64,000 nt of DNA from Agarophyton chilense (taxonomy: Eukaryota; Rhodophyta; Florideophyceae; Gracilariales; Gracilariaceae): positions 2,480,001-2,544,000 of the forward strand of contig JARGXX010000088.1 in the NCBI GenBank assembly GCA_030374765.1. The letters run 5' to 3'. Positions within the stretch are counted from its first letter, which is position 1; each line of letters begins with the position of its first letter. Under the pieces are notes generated by a model. It did not search any database and was not told where the DNA came from. It was given only the letters and a program-made list of their open reading frames with translations. Both the position numbers and the translations under genes were made by a program. Below, one piece after another: positions 19,812-31,079 of the stretch.

Positions 19812-21099
19812 AGAACCTCATACGGTTATCCCCTTTCTTCTGAACCAGAACCACGGGACTAGCCCAATCTGAGTTGGCTGGTTCAATTACACCTTCTTGG
19901 AGCATTCGCTCCACTTCTTTGAGTTCTAGTTCTCTCGCCTTCGGTCCTGCACGGTATGGTTGCTGATAATTCGGCTTCGAGTCAGGGAAGAGCTCGATGC
20001 GATGCTGTGTGGCCTTAATTTGGCCCAGATGGCCTGACCACCTGGTTTCGAACTCCTCCAGAAGGTCGAGAATACGGCCCCGCAGTTCGCCGTTTTCCTC
20101 ACCGATCTGGACTGTATCTTGCCATTTCTTTTCAGGGTCAGGTTCCTCTACTTTGTCTACCGATACCTTATCGGTTAGCTTTGATTCCAAGTTGGTGTTT
20201 ATTGATACCTTTGTGGTTGTGGATGCATTTGCGTACCCCCCTTCCTTATCGAATCCAACCTCGCCGAGATCAGTGTGAGCTACGGTGAAGACCCCTTGTG
20301 GTGCCGGTTTTGCGATGCCAACATTGGTATTTTTCGGCAACTTCACGTCGTGACTGCTGAAGTTGCTGAGACACACCTTAAAGGGTTGATTTGGGATGTT
20401 GTCGACAATCCAGTTGGCCATCAATGTGAGGTGTCAATGTGCTAACCTCGGATGGTTTTGTAGTATGACCAGTCCGGGGGTCGCACTCGACACCGGTACC
20501 AATATTTGGTGCATTGGCGGGATAACAACCTGTTTGGTAATGCGCACTTTGTTGGAGACCGTTTCGGTGGACATCGTCTTCTTCTGTTTGACGAACCATC
20601 CCCTTTTGGTTTCGGTATTACCTAGAATGGCAATTCGTCCCCCGTGGCGTAGGGCGATGGAACGGGAACCAGGAAGGATTGCTTTGACATGTCTGTCAAT
20701 GAAATTCGTACCTAGTAGGCAGTCTGTTGGTAAACGGTCGACATCAAAGAATTGCAGTCTTACCTTGAGGTGTTCGAGCTGCACCGCAGTGGTGAGCATA
20801 CCTCGAAGGTTTAAAGGGCGCTCATTTGCATCCACCAGCGGGTTGTTGACGGGAGGTCGGCTCAAGTTCCGAAGTATCGCCTCAGATATGACGCGGTAAT
20901 TCAAAACGTTTGGGCAGGCCCCCGTATCCAACACACAGGTGACCGGAACCACAAGGCGATCGGAGAAACACATTGAAGCACGTACTTTATAGTTGTTGTA
21001 CTTCATATGACAAACCGGAACTGGTTGTGACGTGTTCTCTTCCACCTTCAAGGTTCTGGGCGTCAATTGGCCTTCCAATTGCAGGTTGGGTTCGGCCAT
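19765..21099 (-). pseudogene. pol: Gypsy A protease and N-terminal reverse transcriptase
   Basis: The ATG at 21,099 overlaps the gag stop as TAATG. The aspartic protease is marked by CVLDTGACPNVLNY and LLGTNFIDRHVKAIL. The frame stops at 20,434 and resumes at 20,424 with linker and RT start: HRIELFPDSKPNYQQPYR, then EGVIEPANSDWASPVVLVQ and RFCVDYRRLNSV. RT fingers, palm (including the Y-x-D-D box) and RNase H are gone: the sequence jumps at the bases GCGT to the integrase region. By comparison with C, 1,295 bp are missing. Confidence 0.85.
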
Positions 21100-23153
21100 T
21101 ACGCCAACCGTTCGGTGTTTTCCACCTGTACGGGAGGGGTTGAGTCGAAGTTTGGTGTTTCATCGATGGTATTGACCTGTACCGGTGTACGGGGTTGGAA
21201 CCTATTTGGTGCTTGCGTTGAAGACCCATAGAGGCGTTGGTGATTCTGCATGCGAGCCTGAATCAACTGGTCTCTCATTCCTGGAGGTAAGTTAGCGCTA
21301 TTGTTTGCCAAATGGTCTGTCGCGAGACAGAACCAGCAAACGAGGCCTCCAGTTTGGGGGTCTCGCGTTACCATTGAGGGGGGCTTCGAAACCTGGTTGG
21401 TTGGAGCAGCGGCATAGGATGTGGGTGGCGAGTTATGGGAGCTCGCTCCCTGCATCCTCTGCGAGCTCATCGCACTTGGCGGCGATTATACCGAGTTTGG
21501 TGTACGCGTTGACGACCAATTTCCTACCGTTGAGGGTTTCGAGAACCGCCCCTGGGTCGCTACCAAGTGGATAGCGGTTCCTGTAGGTACTTCAATGTGC
21601 GAGAAACACACTGAGGTTGTGTTTTCTTCAATTTCCAAGACTGACCTTTTTGATTTATCCTTCGAGGTTAGAGGCACGGCTGGTCTCTTTCCCAGCCGAA
21701 TGATATCTCCAAGGCCCTGGGAGTATCGAGCCAGCCCATTTCAGTCTACCTTTCGGTTAGTGGCCAGGTAATTGCGTACCTGGGAACGGATCGCTGTGTC
21801 GACATTGTTGGCAAAAAGCGACTTTAACATAGAGGTAGTGAACAAATTACCACAATAGGTTGCCAGATTCCAAAGGGCGAGCGAAAACCCCGATTCGGTT
21901 TGCCCAGACCTTTCATGTCAAGCGAGGACTTCCGAGTAAGCCTCTTGGATAACCTCATCAGTGGCGTATGTTTCCAAAAGGAAATTGACCACTTCTGGGT
22001 ATGACTCCAACATCTCTGTGCCATCCTCATCCATCGCTAAGGTATTGCCGCGGAGCCTACCCTGAAGCAAGTATTATGCTTGTTCTTTCAGAAAGACCTG
22101 AAATAGCCACATTGCAGCGCCCTCGGAAAAACTATTTTGGTCACATGCAAGCTTGAACTTCTGTAGAAACTCAATCAACGCAATAGGATCCGTACCTGTG
22201 AAGGTTGTGTCACCCATTTGGAAGCTGAGCTTCTTGTGGTGCTTAGTAATCTTCTAAGAAACCTCTTGGGTGTATTCAGACGACTTGTTGATCAACCGAT
22301 AAGTCCTGTAATCAACCGCTTTGGTGAACATATCGTTCAACGGTTGGTGCACCTCCAGGTCCATTTCGGTGTCCGACTCAGAGTCGGGCGACTCAATGTA
22401 TCGCTTTTTGCCCTTTCGGGTCTTTTTCGACGACTTCTTCGACGACCTGTTGGGTTTCTTCTTCTTCTTACCTTTACGGTCATCATCCGACGATGAACTC
22501 GTATCGGAAATGGAGTCTGACGAGTCGGGGTCTGAACAATCCTCTCGATTCTTTCCCCTCTTCGGCCTCCGCTTCTTCCCTTTTCGGTTTCTTCGTCGCT
22601 CATCCAACGAGTCAGACGAATCGTCCTTGGGACCACCTCCATGGGTATCCTTTAGAACGAAACCAGTAATTGATGGCAGATAAATGTCTTGAGGATCTAC
22701 CTTCCCCGGGACCTCTTGACTCTGCCTTGGACCTTGTAGGTACTCACTTTCAGTAGGTAAGTGTTTGGAATGGGTGGAATGACCCATTTGGAACCCTTGT
22801 GGTCTGCACTTTGCGATGTCCACCTGTGTAGGTCGGGATTCTGCGAATCCCTCGGAAACCCAAAGGTCCTGCACAGCGCGGTAAACATGCTCTTTAGCAT
22901 CTGTAAAGAGATACTGTTTCACCATTTCAGGTATCCTTTCCGACAGCTCTTGAGCTGCTCGGTCAACCACAATACGGGTAAATGCATCGACGTCCATTGA
23001 GGGCGGAACCATCCGGGTGTCCGAATTTTCCTTTAAGATTAATTCATCCTCGACCGCGAGGGTGACGAGCGCTTTCGCTCGCTCTTCGAGCTGAGGCCAA
23101 AGCTCCTCCGCCGCAACCTCAATTGGTAATTCCCTTTGAGGTTCCGTTGCCAT
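21099..23153 (-). pseudogene. gag: Gypsy A gag
   Basis: A single reading frame broken only by stop codons (near 22,254, 22,078, 21,940, 21,751 and 21,483). The N-terminal 100 residues are acidic and helical (MATEPQRELPIEVAAEELWP onward); the next section has alternating Lys/Arg-rich and Ser/Asp-rich tracts; then a capsid-like region; and near the end a CCHC-type knuckle CWFCLATDHLANNS whose last Cys is Ser. The stop overlaps the pol ATG by one base. Confidence 0.75.
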
Positions 23154-23435
23154 CGGCGGCGGACCATGTACCTTTACGGTTTTGTCCCGAGGGTGCCAGA
23201 GCAGCTCCCCGGGATTTTCCAGAATCCTTTGAGCCGATGGGGATCCTTTAGGACCTTAATGGCTTGGCGGGGAGCTCGCACCACGCGTATTCCTTTCAGG
23301 TCGTTCCATTTGTGACCAATAGTGGTGTCCTGTATTGCTTTGCGGGATTTCCTGAAACCAAATAGGTGTACGAGCGTCCAATCCTTCTTGGAATCTCGTG
23401 AGAACCGTGAAGGTACGACGAAACCTAGCAAAACT

Positions 23436-23453
23436 TTCTAAGTCGGGAGACCA
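23436..23453 (-). other. Candidate primer-binding site of gypsy A
   Basis: Three bases inside the 5' LTR the minus strand reads TGGTCTCCCGACTTAGAA. It begins TGG as expected for pairing with the CCA end of a tRNA. The equivalent place in element D reads TAATCTCGCGACTTAGAA, 15 of 18 identical. The tRNA species was not identified. Confidence 0.55.
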
Positions 23454-23456
23454 AAA

Positions 23457-24090
23457 GGTCGTAGAATCACCTCTGGGGTATGCTACTGTCTTGTCTCGGT
23501 AGCGTAGTGACGCTCAACCGTAGGGAGCGTGTTGACGCTCAACCTTAGAAGGTAGACGTAATAAACCTCGATGGTAAAAGGGAACCGTGAAAACCCGCAG
23601 GGGCAAACGGCGGGGCGACTAGCCTATACCGTGTAGGTGAACGATGGTAGGCGTCGACGCGCGGGAAAACCAGTGTGGTAGTTGAGAAACGATGAACCAA
23701 AAGGTATAGTCGTGACCCAAGTGGTGCCTGTCTTTATCAAAATAGAATGGGGGAGGTGCAGTTCCCTATATGGAGTGGACTGCACTCTCCAGATCACTCG
23801 GGAGGTGCCAGCAAGGCACTGTCTCTGACCTAGTGTCAGAGACCAGGTCAGCACTGGCTACAGTGCCAGGAGGCCACTCCACTACTGTACTAAAATACAA
23901 ATAGTTACAATTACTATCACTAACAATTACTCAACCAGAAGGTACATGTCAACACTACACGTGGCTGACAACACTTAAATGGTAGCTCGCCCGGAGCTGC
24001 ATGGCCGATGACTCCTCGCATCCATCACCTACAAGGTAGGTGTAGTATATTGACAACCTCAAAGGTCAAACCTTCTGCCACCATACGACA
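23457..24090 (-). repeat. Gypsy A 5' LTR (634 bp)
   Basis: On the minus strand it begins TGTCGTATGGTGGCAGAAGG and ends TCTACGACC; other family members end TACGACA, giving 7-bp inverted ends TGTCGTA/TACGACA. It is similar over its full length to the solo LTR at 24,851-25,484 in the opposite orientation, and to the C 3' LTR at 60,701. Confidence 0.88.
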
Positions 24091-24850
24091 CACAACTCTA
24101 GAGCAATCAAAAATGGAAAAATAGCTCTAACCTGTTCAAATCCCACTATCGCGAAGAAGGGTTCCTCAGCGATCGAAACGTCGAGCCACCGATGTGTGGT
24201 GGTAAGACCACAGTGGTTCAGGCAGTACCTACGATGGTGATAAACCCAGGAAAACGGGAAGGAATCAAAAGGGGATCCAAGGACAAGGATATTCCGCGGA
24301 CAACGGCAAAGTATAGGGCGAAAATGTAGGTCGAAATAGGACGCACGACGAAACGTACAGACCTATGAAAGGGGTATCCACATTGGATTAGCGAAATAAT
24401 GACGGGTAAAAACAACCCTATACAGAGGCGGTGTACTGACCTAAACATAGGAAAACCAACAAAAGAAAGAAACACACCAATAACGATGGTACAGTGACGC
24501 CTGAGCTTCCCGAGGGGATAGATTAGCCAAACCGGTCGCTGTTCCTCCCGTTAAGAGATGGAGACTCGCGTAGGTGACATAATTTAGAGCCAAGCACTCG
24601 GTTACCATTTACTTGGTGGTAGCGAAGGCGGTAAAGCCATCGCTAAAGTCTATTCTAGACAGTGAACTACACGTGTAGACTATAGTAGTGGAAATCAATC
24701 CTGGTCCATACAGGTATCATGCGTGTAACCCCAGCCTTGCACATCCATCCGTCCACTACGGTGCTACTGTAGAGACTTAACTAACATACCTTCTAAGGTG
24801 TCTAAAATACTAAAAACTAATTGTACTCATAAATGACGTGACGTGGTCCC
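24091..24850 (+). other. Copia leader fragment between two inverted LTRs
   Basis: 760 bp beginning CACAAC, the expected end of the copia 5' LTR. No ORF of note and no recognised domain. It is bounded by head-to-head gypsy-family LTRs. Confidence 0.5.
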
Positions 24851-25484
24851 TGTCCTATAGTGGCAGAAGGTCTGACCTTTGAGGTTGTCAATATACTACA
24901 CTGACCCTGTAGGTGATGGATGCAAAAAGTCATCGGCCATGCAGCTCCGGGCGAGCTACCATCTAGGTGTTGTCAGCCACGTGTGGTGTTGACATGTACC
25001 TTCTGGTTGAGTAATTGTTAGTGATAGTAATTGTAATTATGTGTATTTTAGTACAGTAGTGGAGTGGCCACCTGGCACTGTAGCCAGTGCTGACCAGGTC
25101 TCTGACACTAGGTCAGAGACCGTGTCTTGCTGGCACCCCCCGGGTGATCTGGAGAGTGCAGTCCACTGCATATAGGGAACTGCACCTCCCCCATTCTAAT
25201 TTGATAAAGACAGGCACCACTTGGGTCACGACTATACCTTTTGGTTTTTGGTTTCTCAACTACCACACAGGCTTTCCCGCGCGTCGACGCCTACCATCGT
25301 TTACCTACACGGTACAGGCTAGTCGCCCCGCCGTTTGCCCCTGCGGGTTTTCACGGTTCCCTGTTACCATCGAGGTTTACTACGTCTACCTTCTAAGGTT
25401 GAGAGTCAACACGCTCCCTACGGTTGAGCGTCACAACGCTCCCGAGACAAGACAGTAGCATACCCCAGAGGTGATTCTACGACA
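24851..25484 (+). repeat. Solo LTR of the A/C gypsy family with intact target duplication
   Basis: 634 bp, starts TGTCCTATAG and ends TCTACGACA. It is flanked on both sides by GTCCC (24,846-24,850 and 25,485-25,489), so it is a complete insertion reduced to one LTR by recombination. No gypsy internal sequence adjoins it. Confidence 0.92.
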
Positions 25485-25489
25485 GTCCC

Positions 25490-26576
25490 CGACAAAATCG
25501 GATACCATATGAATGGTGCCCCGACCGGTTATACGCGGACGCGTTGCTTTACAACAACATTCCGGAATCTATGTGCGCGTTTTGAAGAAATTTTTTGAAA
25601 AGATTTTTTTTGAATTTTTTCAAACGTTATTTTTCTATTCTGACCTTTAGAATGAGGACATCCGAGAAGTGTTTTTGAAGTTCAATACGTGGGTTTTCTT
25701 CCGGAGTTTTTGTTTTTGGTGCTGTTCTTTCACTCATTTCTGGCTACTCTATACCCGTCGTTGGTAGTAGTCGAAGGTGATACAGTTGATAATTTTTTTA
25801 AATGTTTAGTAAGCAAAGAGTGGTGCAGTAATAAGTAAGTTTAAATAACTACTTTGTGGTATTATATGTAACATTTTCTGGCCGATTTGTGCTTACACAA
25901 AGTGCTAAGGCCTCAATCATCTTCCGAGTATTCGTCCGATTCTGGAGCCGAGCACGTGCACGATAACAACCGCAATAAAAATAGCAACCAACATAGCTAT
26001 TTCGCGCTTGTACCGAGCGTTATCGAACACGAAGCGGTTGAAGCTGACGAAACCTTAAATGACGAAAGCACGCAACAAACCAGCAACACCGAAAATCTTC
26101 CTTTTACTAAACAAACGCCATCCATCTCTCGTTTTCCTTCGAAAGAGATTCTCTCCGAAATACGCTAGCGACATATTCTTCGCGTTTCGACTCAAGCAGA
26201 GCGTCGTATAAAGAAGCCTCCTCCAAGGAAACGTGCGTTTTTGCGTTTTGCTGTTTGTAACATTTCTATTCGCAGTATTCAGAAGCTCGAAGAGCATGAG
26301 AAAGGCCAGGGTCATCAGCGCAAGCTTCGCTGGACCAACTATACGCGTGAAGATATTCAATGCCACCTGTGAAACATTTCATTTACTAAAGCTCACGATC
26401 TCAGGGTTCATCTTCATAGATGCCGTCATCGTTCTACCCTTAAGATTAAGAAAAATCCTATTTGAGTAAAAAGTGCTTTGTTATAAAGAAGAACAAAAAT
26501 TTCTAGCAAAAGTACTTTATTCTTTTCAAGAAAGCTAAGGTCACAATCAATCTAGATAGTATTCATACATGAACAT
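25490..26576 (+). other. Copia leader, no confident gene
   Basis: AT-rich stretch continuing the copia leader after the solo LTR. An ORF of 93 codons at 25,887-26,168 is Ser-, Asn- and Glu-rich and unrecognised; it may be a remnant of a leader or gag extension. TGGTGCCCCGACC at 25,514 looks like a tRNA-primer site in base content but lies far from the LTR end, so I do not call it. Confidence 0.35.
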
Positions 26577-28296
26577 ATGGATATTACTAGACCTCAAGAA
26601 TCCGCAAGGGACCAACTGAATACCTCTGGGGATCAGCCGTCTGATTCTAATACGTCATTCCAGGCGCCAGCCAACAGTAGGCTTCCGTGTACACCTGCAG
26701 GATCCTCGATTCCTCCTTCAATACCGGGTGTTAATTTTGCGGCGTCTCCGACTGTTCGCAATATGTCCAGTGGTTCAAATAATATGTTTGGAAGTTCTCT
26801 GGTGATCCGCCCTTCATCTCAGAAGAGTCTGTGAGACACTATTCAGAGTTACTTGGCCGATCTACCCGATATCACAGGGAAACATCTTTTAAATCTCATT
26901 AGAGGAGACTTCTCACCTGATATACTGTTCAATCACCAAATATCATCCGATTTGGATTTGTTCAGCTCAATTTCTCGTCTTCTAAAAAAATGGGTGACAA
27001 ATTGGCCCACCAACCTTCGGAAAGAACTATAAACCGTCTCGCATTTACGCTCTACGTCAAGAACGAAGACCGTGCCGTTGCTGAAGAATCCATCTAGGAT
27101 TCAAAAGAGTCTTTAACCTTTGCTCCATATTCCGAGCAAATACCTGTCTCTGAAGTCAACCAGAAAGTCGAACACCCTATTCCAACTGTGAATAATCACT
27201 CTAAGATGCCTTCGCAAACGATCAAACGATCAGAGTGAGCACTAAAAACGTAGATCTTCCAAAGATCTCACACACTCTGAAAATGCGTTTCAAGGACATA
27301 AAATCTAAGTTTTCCAGAGCCATTGGAAATTTTTGGATGGAGTTTTATAAGGAATATCGTATCGTACTAGAAGAGAACATGGTACCTGATTACAAACATG
27401 TTCAGCTTATGCACAATATTCTAAGGAATAATGCAAAGCGTTTCTTCGATGACCATGTCGCTCAAAAAGCTCAATCTCTCGCTGATGCTACAAACCTCAT
27501 TCAAGCACATTTTCATTCCACCTCTAAACAGAAGCACAGTGAAATTCTTTTGATGAACATACGAATTGATACTTTGCAATCAGAAGAATGTACGGCATTT
27601 CAGCCCATTGTGAAGTTGGAATAAAAAAAATCTAGATTAGCTCCTCAAGATCCACCGCATTGTCGTACTCAGGCAAACAAGATATCTTATCTTAGGAAAG
27701 CAGTTATTGGTCATTCATGGGCTATTAATCCAAATAGTTGATTGGACTCAGAAACCCTTTCCTGTCAAGAGTTCTACAAAAATCTAGAATATGCTATCCA
27801 GCGCGAAAAGGAAGAGGCTAACCTACGGAAGTCCATTAATGTATTCAAGTTCTCTAAAAATGCAAAATCCGCAGATGTTCTCCATCAGTCTTCATTGGAA
27901 CGCTATCTTCCTCCTCCTAGATATGGTCGCCACAAAAACAATACAAAGCCTAAGATGAATGAGAGAACTTGCTTCAATTGTGGGGAAAAGGGATATATCT
28001 TGCGATATTGTCGGCATCCAAAGGACTTAGCCGCCATCGCTTCAACAAAAGTACAGCTTTATTACAAATCCAAAAAATACTCTAATCGGAACCGTGCTTT
28101 GAAACAGGTACTTTACGAATTATGCAAACAGGTTGAAGATGATTCAGGAACCGAGGATTTCAACACATTCTTCAACATCGAAGAAAATACAGAAGACAAT
28201 AATTACGCAAGTTCAGAAGACTCCACCAATGATGCTGTTGAAAACCTTTTTACTAGCATTGAGGAAGAGACTTCAACCCCGAAACTGGATTCTTAA
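26577..28296 (+). pseudogene. gag: Copia gag remnant
   Basis: Three disjointed open stretches (26,577-26,834; 27,235-27,624; 27,742-28,296). The middle holds the Gag helices typical of copia (SRAIGNFWMEFYKEYRIVL; AQSLADATNLIQAHFHSTSK). The last has a zinc knuckle CFNCGEKGYILRYC in which the expected His is Tyr. It is followed by an acidic Ser/Glu-rich tail. Several stops and frameshifts. Confidence 0.7.
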
Positions 28297-28399
28297 TGAG
28301 GAACTCTCCTATGCGTGGATTTTTGAACAAAATTGGAGAAGTTCCCCAAGGCTCCGAGCATAAAATCCAACCACAGTTAAAAAAGCAAGTTTAAATGTT

Positions 28400-30480
28400 T
28401 TTAAGGTTACGAATGTTGATACCGATTTTGAAACCACCAACGAGTTCAATGGTGTATGTGTAGATATCGGAGCACAACGTTCTGTGATTGGCAAGGAGCA
28501 AGTCAAGGCTTATTGCATGCGTTACAATGTTCCATTACTGCTTGGCCTAGATTTTCTTAACAGAGAAAGAATTAATTTTGAAAATCTACAGAACCTTGTG
28601 CTCTGTAAGAAGGGATGGGTGATGCCTGTCATTCGAAAACTTGATCATCTATATATTGACTGGAATGAATATACAGCTCATTTCACAAAGGCAGAACTCA
28701 GAAAAATGCATCTTCATTTACATCACCCCTCGGTAGAGAAGCTTTTTAACCTCCTAAAACGAGCAAACCCCGAAGATGTTAACGCTGAAAAACGAAATTT
28801 GCTAAAATAAATATCAAAAGCTTGCCAAACGTGTCAACGTTTTGCCCCAAAATCACAACGATTTCGGGTTTCCTTTCCTCAAGAAGTTGTTTTTAACAAA
28901 GATCTAGCTATGGATCTATGTTTGAAAACCAGTGTTGCACGTTATTGATATACATAGCCATTTCGGAGCGGCTCGCTTTTTAGAGATACAATCTATTGAA
29001 GATATCTAGAACACTTTCTTAGAATGTTTGGAAACCGTATAAAGTGGGCACCCCGACTCTATCCATTGAGACCAAGGCTCAGCCTTTATATCATCTCGAT
29101 GAAAGGAAATCATGAATGAATTTGGCATCGATTTTTTTCTGTCTGGAGTGGAAATTCATAACCCCATCGGTGCTGGCGATTGATATCATGATCCCCTAAG
29201 ACGAATATATCACAAAATCGAGTTCGATGCCAACATTTCAAACGAGAACTTAATCCTCGCCACAGCTGTGAAAGCTATGAACGATACCATGAACCCGGAA
29301 GGTCTGCTTCCATCGCTGCTAGCCTTCTGCACTTTACCAAGATTTCCTGGAATTCATACACAGTTACCTGATCAAGGGGATCGTATGGAAGCTCTCTTGA
29401 CTGCTCGTTTTGAAATTGAAATCATCGCCAATGAAAGAATACTGAAACGAGCCCTCGAATCACGTCTTCCAGAAGCCGTTCACAACTATTTCGAAGCAGG
29501 AGAAAAGAATTTGATCTATCTAGAAAAAGAGCTACCTCGATGGAATGGACCGTTTGAAGTAATCAGAGATACAGGCAAACAAATTTTCCTGAAAAAGAAA
29601 AATGGCGAGGAAGGACAACATTGTATTACGCAAGCCAACCCTTATATTTCCGAAAATTCTGAAGTCAATTCTAAAAAACCGATTCCTCATAGTTTCGAGA
29701 ATATCCTTAACTATGTGTTAAGAGAGTTCTCAGACGGAAGTGAAGGAATTACGGGCAACGATGAAGAATCAATATATATTACTGGAACCCTGAAACCAAG
29801 TGATCCTCGTTGTAATTCCCCACAGTTCTCAGAAGCCAAAACGAAAGAAATTGATGGTTTAAAGCGACGAGATACGTGGAAAGTTGTTACACGTAGTGAA
29901 GTTTCAAAAGATGCTAATATTTTAAGATCTAGATTTGTGTTAGCAATCAAGAATCCAGGAACTAAGGAAGAAATTTAGAAGGCGAGACTTGTGGCCCAAG
30001 TAATTTCTGATAAGGAACAGAACAACTTAGTGCATAATGTCACTACCGTTTGCAATATTACAGTTCGACTTATTATGACAATCGCTGCAATGTTCGATAA
30101 AAAGTTATTGAGTCACGTTGTTACCCAAGCTTACATTAAGACTAAATTAAATTTGACTTGGAAACTTTACTCGACCAAGTGATTCCAGTTAGAATGTTCA
30201 CGGATTCCAAAAGCCTTTTCAATGTCATCACGAAAGCTTCGTCTACAGCTGAAAAATGACTTTTAATCGATTTTTCGGCAACCCGTAAAGCTTATGAAGG
30301 AAATGAAATATCTGACATTGGATTGGTGAAATCTGAAAACTATCCTGTCGACATTTTTACGATGCAAAAAATAAACAAAGCATACAGAAATATTTACGAA
30401 AACAACCAGTGTGATCACGAAATTGAACAATTGATAATACTTCAATATGCTTTTAACAATTGTTTCCCTTAAAAGAAAAG
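28400..30480 (+). pseudogene. pol: Copia pol remnant (protease, integrase, RT start, RNase H end)
   Basis: Protease motif GVCVDIGAQRSVIGKEQ near 28,450. Integrase zinc region with LHLHHPSVEKLFNLLKRA and CQTCQRFAPKSQRF, then WNGPFEVIRDTGKQIFLKK, a C-terminal integrase SH3-like fold, near 29,540. RT begins EIDGLKRRDTWKVV near 29,850 and continues to AYIKTK; most of RT is deleted at about 30,180, where RNase H resumes with VRMFTDSKSLFNVI. Multiple stops. Confidence 0.75.
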
Positions 30481-30486
30481 TACGAA

Positions 30487-30947
30487 TGTTGAGGGCGTCT
30501 CGCAAGAGGAGAATGTAGACTTACAACACGCAATCTGTCTCAGTTAATTGCGTAGGTTGCATTACAATTCACATAAGCAACCGTTAGATAGGCACGAAAT
30601 AGAATCTTTAATATGAATAAGTAGACTAATTTAGTAGACGTTGAATTTAAATGACGCTGCTTACTTGGCGCGGTAGAGACCCACCCTAAGCTCCCAGCCA
30701 CTATAAAAAAGCTCTGAACAAGAGAACCACTTCTCTTACCCGGCAACAATCTATCGAACAACCTTCAACTCCTTGCACTCCAACTTCCCCACCAGCATCA
30801 CCGTCCTTCCCGTCCGTCTTGTTCTTCTTTCAATTTCTACGCCGCTTACGCCCATTCCGCCGCACTGCCGCTTTCTACGCCGCTTACGCCGACTCTGCTG
30901 CACCGCCGTTTCTACACCGCCTACGCCGAATCGTCTTTTGCACAACA
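30487..30947 (+). repeat. Copia 3' LTR (461 bp)
   Basis: Begins TGTTGAGGGCGTCTCGC and ends GCACAACA, giving TGTTG/CAACA inverted ends. It aligns with 14,878-15,295 and is preceded by the purine run AAAAGAAAAG. Confidence 0.85.
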
Positions 30948-31079
30948 TATACAGCGCTTTGGTATTGATTTTATAAAATGATTGATATCATTACTGTCAA
31001 TCTTTTCCCAGCAATCTTTGATATCATTTTTCAAATCAAAAACTGTATCAAATTTCCTTTTAAGCCCATCAACTATTCG

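Larger units (their letters stand above)
15296..24090 (-). mobile_element. Ty3/gypsy chromovirus A with antisense ORF
   Basis: Read on the minus strand: 5' LTR 24,090-23,457; primer-binding-like site; gag 23,153-21,099; protease and start of RT 21,099-19,765; a 1.3-kb internal deletion; integrase and chromodomain 19,811-18,108; then an oppositely oriented ORF (15,854-17,662) and the 3' LTR (15,841-15,296). Flanks are CACAA at 24,091 and CAAAA at 15,291, a near-matching target duplication. Several nonsense codons, the RT deletion and altered catalytic residues make it non-autonomous. Its pol is closely similar to that of gypsy C. Confidence 0.85.
14878..30947 (+). mobile_element. Degenerate Ty1/copia retrotransposon, interrupted by gypsy A and a solo LTR
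   Basis: Two related LTR copies in the same orientation (14,878 onward and 30,487-30,947) bracket copia-type gag-pol remnants at 26,577-30,480. Flanking five-base sequences are TATGC before 14,878 and TATAC after 30,947, a plausible decayed target-site duplication. Removing gypsy A (15,296-24,090) and the solo LTR with one target copy leaves about 6.6 kb, a normal copia size. This is the oldest layer of this nest. The leader parts are 24,091-24,850 and 25,490-26,576, where I see no confident gene. Confidence 0.75.

Noticed and set aside
22321-22683. Acidic/serine-rich plus-strand ORF
   Set aside because: Shadow of the Lys/Ser-rich part of gypsy A gag on the other strand.
25087-25458. ORF inside the A/C-family LTR, present in four LTR copies
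   Set aside because: Seen at 15,463, 23,624, 25,087 and 60,912, but the copies vary freely in amino acids and length; explained by LTR sequence identity rather than coding.
23457-25484. A DNA transposon with 634-bp terminal inverted repeats
   Set aside because: The arms are LTRs of the A/C gypsy family; one belongs to element A and the other is a solo LTR with its own GTCCC duplication.
25514-25526. TGGTGCCCCGACC as a copia primer-binding site
   Set aside because: It lies over 700 bp of leader away from the copia LTR end once insertions are removed.
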